Positions 1 to 6,500 of a stretch of DNA of 8,949 bases are shown piece after piece (the first letter of the stretch is position 1; every line of letters begins with the position of its first letter). The notes below the pieces were generated by a model. That model was not told the origin of the DNA. It was given only the letters and a program-made list of their open reading frames with translations, and did no database searches. This DNA comes from Bacteroidota bacterium (GTDB taxonomy: Bacteria > Bacteroidota > Bacteroidia > M30B66), in assembly GCA_020438185.1 (NCBI GenBank), contig JAGQVC010000044.1, positions 1 to 8,949 of the forward strand. The letters are read 5' to 3'. A program made the translations under genes and the position numbers.

Positions 1-27
1 GATCAGCGAGCAAGCGAGCTAATCCCT
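1..27. repeat. 27-bp direct repeat, copy 1
   Basis: This stretch is identical over 27 bases to 162-188, in the same orientation. It starts GATCAGCGAG and ends CTAATCCCT. The core contains GCGAGC-AA-GCGAGC, a short internal duplication. The right end continues as ATCCCTGG (22-29), the inverted complement of CCAGGGAT (157-164) at the left of copy 2. The full unit therefore looks like an imperfect palindrome with CCAGGGAT / ATCCCTGG arms. The left arm of this copy lies outside the window. Confidence 0.85.
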
Positions 28-164
28 GGCCCCCCAAAGAATTAGTTGTAATTATTTAGTCAGATTGCGAATCCGCAGCGAAGCTGTGAGAGAGCAAAAT
101 GGATAATTAAAAAACGAGCGAAGCGGGTAAAATGAAATAATTATTGGTAACCCCCACCAGGGAT
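22..164. repeat. Segment with inverted flanks between the direct repeats
   Basis: The segment between the two direct repeats is bounded by ATCCCTGG (22-29) and its exact reverse complement CCAGGGAT (157-164). A second nested inverted pair is TAATTATTT (49-57) and AAATAATTA (135-143). C-rich runs adjoin both ends (CCCCCC near 30-35, CCCCC at 151-155). The nested symmetry suggests a foldable unit or a small non-autonomous element instead of random intergenic sequence. Confidence 0.5.
77..143. repeat. Two degenerate tandem units inside the element
   Basis: Unit A (77-109) and unit B (117-143) share the order AGCGAAGC, then AAAATG, then AATAATTA or ATAATTA, with a six-base difference in the spacer. 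AGCGAAGC lies at 77-84 and 117-124, and AAAATG at 97-102 (shifted by one A) and 129-134. The similarity can be seen by eye but is imperfect, so this is either an old duplication or a constrained motif. Confidence 0.45.
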
Positions 165-188
165 CAGCGAGCAAGCGAGCTAATCCCT
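162..188. repeat. 27-bp direct repeat, copy 2
   Basis: This is an exact copy of bases 1-27, starting 161 bp further on. It is preceded by CCAGG, giving the CCAGGGAT left arm at 157-164, and followed by TTTATCC, so the outer two bases of the right arm differ from those after copy 1. The arms GGGAT / ATCCC can pair, and further AGC and GC matches inside give an imperfect stem. It carries no coding signal and no target-site or transposase signature. A dispersed palindromic intergenic repeat (REP/MITE-like) is the most economical reading, but the genome-wide copy number cannot be seen here. Confidence 0.85.
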
Positions 189-293
189 TTATCCGGCTCA
201 ATTCTGTATTCAAATTCCAACCAGGTTGGGATTGCTCATTTCAGGCTTTTGCGCATGATCCATAAGGATAACATTCAACTTTATTTCCGGTTA

Positions 294-313
294 TTTTCCG
301 CCGAAGGCGAAAA
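294..313. repeat. Hairpin with GAA loop and A/T outer arms
   Basis: TTTT, a bulged C, CGCC, loop GAA, GGCG, AAAA form an eight-pair stem with one bulge. It reads similarly on both strands. On the - strand it comes after the operon terminator at 337-362. It is not followed by a T-run on either strand, so I do not call it a terminator. Confidence 0.5.
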
Positions 314-336
314 CAACATGGACAGAAGCGGTACTA

Positions 337-362
337 AAATAAAAAACCGGCAGAAGCCGGTT
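337..362 (-). terminator. Intrinsic terminator of the leftward operon
   Basis: Read on the - strand, the arms AACCGGC and GCCGGTT form a perfect 7-bp stem with a 4-base loop (345-362), followed directly by a T-run, TTTTTT-ATTTT. This is the classic Rho-independent layout. It sits about 40 bp beyond the stop codon of the 54-residue small gene, so it fits the end of the kinase/small-protein transcript. On the + strand the stem is followed by AGTATTG and would not terminate. Confidence 0.85.
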
Positions 363-401
363 AGTATTGTGCTGGTAAATAGATTTATACGTGCAACGCA
401 A

Positions 402-566
402 TTACTCTTCGCGCGATAAATTCCTGAGGCGCTCGACGGCTTCATTTAACTGATCGAGCTGTAGTTTTTGTTCCTCACTTAATGCTGATTTCCGTTGAGG
501 AATATCCTTTTTCCGAATTTCGGTGAAACGCGGATTTAAATTCGGTGGCAGGTTCAATTGCTTCAT
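402..566 (-). CDS. Small 54-residue protein coupled to the sensor kinase (unknown function)
   Basis: I do not recognise a family. The ATG overlaps the kinase stop codon in an ATGA at 566-563, the usual layout for translational coupling, and an AAGG lies about 5 bases upstream inside the kinase gene. The product begins MKQLNLPPNLNPRF and ends LRNLSREE. It is highly charged, with no signal peptide, membrane segment, cysteine or histidine, so it is not a phosphotransfer (Hpt) domain. Residues about 28-54 should form one amphipathic helix, with L37, L40, V44 and L47 in a heptad-like register suggesting a short coiled coil. The proline-containing N-terminal half is probably extended. The stop (TAA) lies 40 bp before the operon terminator, so the gene is the last of its transcript. 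Existence is well supported by overlap, terminator spacing and ordinary codon use. A role as accessory protein of the kinase is inference. Confidence 0.7.
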   Translation of the reverse strand: MKQLNLPPNLNPRFTEIRKKDIPQRKSALSEEQKLQLDQLNEAVERLRNLSREE

Positions 567-2377
567 GATGCCTTGGCATTTTCTGCTTTTTGTACGTTAT
601 CTCCACTATTTTGTTCCAGTGTGAACTGAAATGGTTTAAAGGATTCACTACTTTCTTTAGGCCAGCGGAAAACGAAACGGGTGAATTTGCCAACTTCCGA
701 CTCAATCCAGATTGAACCACCGATTTCATCAACAATTTTCTTTACGATTGCGAGTCCCACGCCTGTACTTTCAAACGTATCTCTGGCTTGTAAAGTCTGG
801 AAAATCACAAATATTTTTTCATGATAACGTTCATCAATACCGGGACCGTTGTCTTCGACACAGAATTTATAGAATTCCTTTTCTTCTTCGCAGGTTATTT
901 TGATTTCCGCATCCGGCTTATCGTTATGCTTAATTGCATTACTCACCAGATTTGAAAATACCTGCTGTAATTTTAATTTCTCGGTTTTCAATACCGGCAT
1001 TTTATCCGGAATGCTGATTTTTATTTTGTCGTCCTGAACCAAAAGCTCAATAACTTCATGAACCAGGGCATCAACATCTACAGGAGCATTCGGCGCCTTT
1101 ACACGATCGGCACGTGAATAATCCAAAATACCGTTAATTAAAGCTTCCATCCGCACCACACGACCTTTAACCATATTAAAATGCTGGCGGCTGTCTTCAC
1201 TCATTTTGTCGCCCATATCTTCTTCAATCCAAGTGGTTAGATTGCTAATCGCGCGAAGCGGAGCTTTAAGGTCGTGAGAAACTACATATGCAAATTTGTC
1301 CAGCTCTTTATTGGCCTTTTCAAGGTAAGTATAGTAAGCCTGCATTTTTTCTTCGGCTTCTTTTCGCTCGGTAATATCGCTTTCTACATGTACAAACTGG
1401 GTAATTTCTCCGCGGTCGTCAGCAATTGGAGTAATGGTTTCCTGAAGCCAAATAGAGCGACCATCTTTATGCTGCCTTTTCACTTCGCCCGAAAAAGAGT
1501 GCTTTTGTGAAACAGAATTTCTGATTAATTCAAGAACCTGTTCATCGTTCTCGGGACCACTCAGCAGATCAACCATTCTGCGGCCTTCAACTTCCGAAAT
1601 ATGAAAGCCTGTAAGACGTGTAAAACCATCGTTTACCCATTCTATTCTGTTTTCTGCATCCGTTATAACTACCGAGTTATCGGCTTTCGAGGCAACAAGC
1701 GATAGCTTTTTTAGCTCTTCATTTTTTCTTTCGAGTGCCTCTTTTGACTCAGTAACTTTTGCAATTACTATATTTTTAGATGACTCAAGATTATTAGAAA
1801 GACTGTAAAGAAGAATGGTTGCTGTTGAATAGGTTATTAAATAATCAAAATTCAACATTTTACCTTCCGCATCGGTATCAACAATATTCTTAGTGAATTT
1901 CCCGAATTCACTCGAATAGAAATAGAAGAAAATAAGATTAAGTACTGACAGTGTGGAAACGATTTTCCCTTCTCTGTTTCCAAGAAGCATAAATGTAACC
2001 AGAATGAGTCCGCCCATATACATCATTCCGGAATTTCGAATTCCTCCGGAATAATAGGTGACAAAATGGACGAACAAAAAACAGCTGAAAATAATGATTG
2101 CGTATGCAACCCTGAAATTTTTATGAAAATTGAGGCTGAAGTAATTAATCGCAATAACCACCGTGAGTGATGACAGCGAAACACCTATAAAATCAAATGC
2201 ATTAAAAAAGGAAAGTACTTCGTATGAAATGGCCAGCGTAATGAGGAACCCCGTCAGCGAAAATGTCCTGAACAGGTTCAACCTCTGCCGCGAGGTTAAA
2301 TCATCAGGATGCAAAACTTTTTCTGCATCCCTGATTAAAAGTACTTTAAACAGTTTTCTAGTAAAGTTTTCTTTCAT
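563..2377 (-). CDS. Six-TM PAS-domain sensor histidine kinase
   Basis: This is a membrane-bound histidine kinase of 604 residues. The N-terminal part has about six hydrophobic segments (roughly 40-62, 64-83, 88-108, 116-134, 138-155, 178-195) with no large periplasmic domain, so the signal is probably sensed in or near the membrane. A linker helix (about 196-226) leads to a PAS domain (about 226-340, ending in the typical DITERKEAEE). A HisKA domain follows with the phospho-acceptor H368 in SHDLKAPL, then a HATPase_c domain with N-box N480 (NLVSNAIKH), G1 box DNGPGI (509-514), F box around 523-526 and G2 box GVGLAI (539-544). All catalytic boxes are intact. A polar tail of about 30 residues follows. 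There is no receiver domain, and no response regulator is adjacent, so the partner is unknown. The gene starts 70 bp after the prsW-like gene with no terminator between, and ends in ATGA overlap with the small gene. GGTGGAG lies almost against the ATG, too close for an ideal ribosome site. Confidence 0.93.
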   Translation of the reverse strand: MKENFTRKLFKVLLIRDAEKVLHPDDLTSRQRLNLFRTFSLTGFLITLAISYEVLSFFNAFDFIGVSLSSLTVVIAINYFSLNFHKNFRVAYAIIIFSCFLFVHFVTYYSGGIRNSGMMYMGGLILVTFMLLGNREGKIVSTLSVLNLIFFYFYSSEFGKFTKNIVDTDAEGKMLNFDYLITYSTATILLYSLSNNLESSKNIVIAKVTESKEALERKNEELKKLSLVASKADNSVVITDAENRIEWVNDGFTRLTGFHISEVEGRRMVDLLSGPENDEQVLELIRNSVSQKHSFSGEVKRQHKDGRSIWLQETITPIADDRGEITQFVHVESDITERKEAEEKMQAYYTYLEKANKELDKFAYVVSHDLKAPLRAISNLTTWIEEDMGDKMSEDSRQHFNMVKGRVVRMEALINGILDYSRADRVKAPNAPVDVDALVHEVIELLVQDDKIKISIPDKMPVLKTEKLKLQQVFSNLVSNAIKHNDKPDAEIKITCEEEKEFYKFCVEDNGPGIDERYHEKIFVIFQTLQARDTFESTGVGLAIVKKIVDEIGGSIWIESEVGKFTRFVFRWPKESSESFKPFQFTLEQNSGDNVQKAENAKAS

Positions 2378-2447
2378 ACTCCACCATTAATATTCAGAGT
2401 AAGATATTTAAGTCCGGATTGTATTCGCTTATACCCCCAAAAGGTTA

Positions 2448-3437
2448 CTATTCTGAGTCATTGTTTTCGGACTTATTATCCTTTTTTCTTACATCGAAAT
2501 TATCAATAAATTGTATGCTTTCATTATTTCGGGAAAGTAAAGGAAACCATTTTCCCTGAACAATTCTGGGACGTGCGAGTGCCATGTATAAACCAAAGCC
2601 GGTACCAGCACCAAACAAAATACCTTCAGTAAAAAACAATTGTGCTTCTTCAATATTTTCTGTCCAGGCAATTGCACCACAGGCATAGAAAAAAACCAGA
2701 GCCCAACCGGCCAGCAATTTTACTCCGGCCAATACCACTTTATTCTGAATACTGTCAGGGTTAAAAAAAGCTGATAAATTGAGTAAATTATTTTGCATTC
2801 GTCCCCAAATAACCAATAGCACGGAAACCAGAATGATTCCGGGAATAAAAGTTAAACCGCTGCTCATTAGTGCATTGTACAATGCGTGGACCGTAGCTGC
2901 CACAAAAAAGGAGCGGATAAATACATAAAACAGATTCATCCCTCCGAGGATACGCGCGAAATAAAAGCGGTATGCAATGTATGAGGAAGTGAACATGTGC
3001 AAAATGGCAGTATAAAATGCGCGCGATTCAATAATGTGGAGTGTTTTATTGAAATAAAGCACGTTTTCGATTGTTGCGAATCCCAAAGCTCCAACAGATG
3101 CATACTTGATAAAATCGTATGATTCATTCATCACCTTTTGGAAACGCAGCATGATGAGGAATGGAATTATTTTGACAAATTCCTCAAATAATCCAACTGC
3201 GAAAAAATGGTAAATAAACCGGGTTACCAGATTTCCTTCTGAAGGAAGTAATTGTTGAACTGGGATAAAAATCTGCATTGGAATAAGCAGAAATGTGCAA
3301 ATCATGCCTAATCCAAATACCAGATAAGTATATTTAGGTTGCTCCTGTTCAAAAACATCCATCCTTCTGAGAAAACCCAGATATACAAATGCAATTAAAA
3401 ATGCCCCGATGGACGCTGCCAGCAAATTCTGATTCAT
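2448..3437 (-). CDS. PrsW-family intramembrane metalloprotease homologue
   Basis: This is a polytopic membrane protein of 329 residues with about eight or nine hydrophobic segments and a charged cytoplasmic-type tail (about 300-329, ending NDSE). The family motifs are present in order: EEFVK (85-89), FATIEN (120-125), H147 in ILHMFTSS, and HALYN (184-188). These correspond to the EExxK, FxxxEN and HxxxN-type metal and catalytic motifs of PrsW/CPBP-related proteases. In Bacillus subtilis, PrsW makes the first cut in the anti-sigma factor RsiW. The Bacteroidota substrate is not known to me, and no sigma or anti-sigma gene is in the window. The first methionine is followed at once by the first hydrophobic segment, which supports the start. 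The gene ends in tandem stops TAG TAA. It lies 122 bp after tamB and 70 bp before the sensor kinase, probably co-transcribed with the latter. Confidence 0.85.
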   Translation of the reverse strand: MNQNLLAASIGAFLIAFVYLGFLRRMDVFEQEQPKYTYLVFGLGMICTFLLIPMQIFIPVQQLLPSEGNLVTRFIYHFFAVGLFEEFVKIIPFLIMLRFQKVMNESYDFIKYASVGALGFATIENVLYFNKTLHIIESRAFYTAILHMFTSSYIAYRFYFARILGGMNLFYVFIRSFFVAATVHALYNALMSSGLTFIPGIILVSVLLVIWGRMQNNLLNLSAFFNPDSIQNKVVLAGVKLLAGWALVFFYACGAIAWTENIEEAQLFFTEGILFGAGTGFGLYMALARPRIVQGKWFPLLSRNNESIQFIDNFDVRKKDNKSENNDSE

Positions 3438-3559
3438 ACAAAGATTACAGTATGAATTTCAAAAATACCTGATGTACGGGAGTTAAATTTATTCATAAGC
3501 GAAATGGCCAAATAATCAGGCTTGAAAATGAGAAATATTTGAAGTCCCAATGTATTAAA
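3438..3559. other. Gap between tamB and the prsW-like gene
   Basis: The 122 bp are AT-rich and non-coding. No T-tailed hairpin ends tamB here, so read-through from tamB into the protease gene is possible. The gap contains a TATTTTTG box close to the protease start and a widely spaced inverted pair, CCTGAT (3468-3473) and ATCAGG (3515-3520), with a 41-base loop. That pair is too loose to call a terminator. Confidence 0.5.
3460..3467 (-). promoter_or_regulatory. Possible -7 promoter box of the prsW-like gene
   Basis: The - strand reads TATTTTTG, a full match to the Bacteroidetes sigma-ABfr -7 consensus TAnnTTTG, 22 bases before the ATG. That would allow a short leader. A TTG at the -33 position is missing; the nearest candidate is TTTAAC about 17 bases upstream. 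In AT-rich sequence such a match can occur by chance, so this is tentative. Confidence 0.35.
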
Positions 3560-6500
3560 TCAATTCTTCCTTTTGAATAAATCGCCAAAAGTTTCTGATT
3601 CTTTGCGATAAAACAAACCAACGCCTTGTGTGTAAGGAACATCATTGGTAACCAGCAAATATTGATTAGAGCGGTTAAACACACGTATTCGCACGTCTCC
3701 GCTTTCGGTAATTTTCACCTCAATATTAAATTCACCAACCATGTTGGAGGTATTATTCGTGCTGGTGGCAGTTCCACCCGTACCTACATTCCCATCTATC
3801 GTTACACGATCATTAAAAATCTGAGTCGAAAGATTTACGCTTACCTGATCGCGGGTATCGGCATTTCCCTGGGCATAATTCACTCCAATATTTACATCGT
3901 CGCTAAACTGCGATAGCATATTACTGAGCTGACTCGAAAGCAACTCCCCCACGTTGGAACCAACGCCACCCAGGCCGCCGGCATCTGAGGCTCCGCCTTG
4001 ATTTGGCCAAAAATTCCTGAACATAACCAATGCAAAAATTTGCCGGTTCAATTCATCTTCACTTGTTATCTGAGATTCGAGCAATGTTTTGGAATCCTGA
4101 TCTGCATTGGGCAATACAATGTCGAAAGTAATAGTAGGCTGCATCAGTTTGTCGGTTAAATGCATTACTGCATCCACGTCAATCGTTCTTTTTGCAGCTT
4201 CGCTGGAATCGATATTCTTAACCAGATTATACAGAGATGTCCTTACTTTATAAATAGCCGTGAGATTGATGTCAGCATCGTAAGGATCGCCATTGAAGCT
4301 GATTTGTCCGCCCTTTTGAACAACAAATTTCTTGTTGATTACATTCTGAAGGGTGAATAAATAGTCACCTGTTATAATGCTGTAATCTCCGTAAATATTA
4401 AATTCTCCTGCCTCAGTTACTTCAAGTCTAAGATTGCCGCTACCGCTGCCCCGAATCATGTCGCCTACTTTTGGATCGAATAAAAGCAAGGCTTCTGCAT
4501 CGGGAGTTACCTCGAGATTGAAATTGATTTCATACCCCTTACTTTCGAAAACATTCTTGGGAATTGCTGTGGTTAATTTTTCCTCATCGGCTGTAACAAA
4601 TGTTATAAAATCCTGTTGTCCCACATCGCTGGTTCCTGTAAGTGGCAAATAAAATGTTGTGCCTTTTTCTGTTTTTGCAGAAATATTCATCACCAGATTA
4701 TCAATTGGTCCGCTTGCTCTGAACGTACCGCTTGCATAAGCGGTTCCATAAAACAAATCACTTTGGGAGGCATCGGTATTTAATGCCATCAGGTTGTTTG
4801 CATGAATGGTTATATCAAAATTAAAATCATCGAAATTCTTGTGATTAATTTTTAAATCAAGCGTTCCGGTATGAGCTTTTTCATCGGTTAGCTGAACTCC
4901 TGAAGCTTCTATGCTGTTCTTGGACACTTTAAATTCATGAGCCAGAAAATATCGGGTATTGAGGAAACCAACTGTAACGGCAGTCCTTTTAAGGATAATT
5001 TTCCCTTCGGCAACAGGTTTGAAAAGCGAACCTGTTAATTTAAGCTTGCCATCTGCAAGTCCGTTGATATCTGAAAACAAATCGTCCAGATAAGGCTGGA
5101 ATAATTTGAGCTGAATATTATTCATGCTCACGTCAATATCCATATTATTGTCCTTTCTGGAAGGGATGTAATACCCCTGAATATCCAGTTTGGGAACTCC
5201 ACTTGCCAATAATTCAGCATCGAGCAGAATGCGCTCTGTTTCCCGATCCCATTTACTTACAATTTTACCATCACCAATTAAATCTCCATTTATAAATATG
5301 CCTTTAACGTCCAAATCCGTTTTGAAAAACGGTTTCTTCAAAATATCGGATATGGTTACAATTCCTTTTGTAGAGCCCTGCAATTCCAGTCCTTCCTGCC
5401 CGATGAAGGGATTGAGATTACTCAACTGAAAATTATCCAGAATTATATCCAGTTCGTCCTTTTGGTTTTTTGAAACAGCTCCATCTATTCGGATAAATTC
5501 CTTGTCGTGTACAAATGACAAATTTTTAAACTCAACCAGACCAGTATCAATTGCTATTAAATTATCCTCATTCACTTTCCATAGCGTGTCCTGAATTAAT
5601 ATAAGTGAGGGAAGAATTTCAATATCTATTCCGCTGCCTTCGAACCGGGCCTGAGCATTCAGCCGGGCATCTGCCGAGTCCAATCCATTGCGGGAAGCCC
5701 AGTTAAGGGCAAAATCAATCTGGTCAGTAACCGTTTCGCTTTCAAGAGAAACGTGATCGATTCTTACAGAATCTCCCAAATGAAGCGCCGCAGCTCCGGC
5801 TGTAAACGAAAATTGATTTCCGCTGCTTGCAGCGTGCGTATTAAAATTAATTAAATCGACACCGGCCAAATTCAGGTTGGGCACTTTACCGTCTAACCTG
5901 AGTAAATTATTACCTGAATCAAATCGCCCGTAAAATGCAGAAAGCCCATCCAAACGGATATCAGGGAAAAACAGAGCAGATATAAGACTCAGGTCTTTAA
6001 TCGAAATATTGTAATCGAATGACTGATCATTAAGCTTGTTTTTACTGCTGACTTTAATTTGATTGTAACTAGGCAAAAAGGAATTTAAAACCTGAGAAAT
6101 TGATTCGGGAAGCTTTTCAATCTGATAATTGCCATTTAAATGAATATCGGCAATATCCGATAACAAATCGAGCTTCTTTTTACCGTTTGCTTCTCCTGCC
6201 TCCAGCAAAATATCATCAAAATTGTATTTCGTCTTACCATATTTAACTAAGGTATTCGATAATTCAATCTGACCAATTAATTCGTCTATCGAGTTACCTG
6301 TAAAACCTGAATTTAATTCGGTGCTTACAGATAGTATTGAGTCCTTCGCAACCAGTCCCAGGGCCGATAAATTTGCATAATCGATGGTTGCAAAAAAATC
6401 GGCTTCGGTTCTGGGCTTCGACATATCCATAAGCCCGTTAAAAGCCAGTCTCAGATTGCGGTCGTTTATTTTTAATCTGCCATCGTATGTTTTGCTGCTC

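Larger units (their letters stand above)
1..336. other. Non-coding intergenic region with repeats
   Basis: No credible gene is visible in this stretch on either strand. The one reading frame of moderate length on the + strand (144-419) runs through a repeat copy and through the terminator of the opposite-strand operon, and its product resembles nothing I know. What the region does hold is a duplicated 27-bp palindrome-like repeat, an inverted pair flanking the segment between the copies, two degenerate internal repeats, and several short hairpins with GAA loops. It lies downstream of the leftward operon that ends at 402. The gene beyond the left edge is not visible, so whether the region also carries a promoter for something outside the window cannot be said. 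Confidence 0.75.

Noticed and set aside
1..188. Direct repeats considered as a CRISPR array
   Set aside because: Only two copies, a spacer of 134 bp, internal repeats within the spacer and no cas gene nearby.
217..229. CCAACC-A-GGTTGG inverted repeat
   Set aside because: The one-base loop forces the stem to open to about four pairs, and there is no T-run or known operator pattern.
294..313. Hairpin considered as a second terminator
   Set aside because: The stem is convincing, but no T-run follows on either strand (AAAAC on +, GAAAATAACC on -).
144..419. 91-codon + strand reading frame at the left end
   Set aside because: It starts beside and runs through the second 27-bp repeat, crosses the intrinsic terminator of the opposite-strand operon and overlaps the end of the 54-residue gene. 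The product has no recognisable domain or composition signal.
475..735. Second - strand frame overlapping the kinase 3' end and the small gene
   Set aside because: It lies out of frame inside the kinase HATPase region, where the kinase motifs are clear. The ATGA-coupled frame explains the 3' part better and ends before the terminator.
3468..3520. CCTGAT/ATCAGG pair considered as the tamB terminator
   Set aside because: Only six pairs with a 41-base loop. The tail TATTTTTG is better explained as a promoter box or as ordinary AT-rich sequence.
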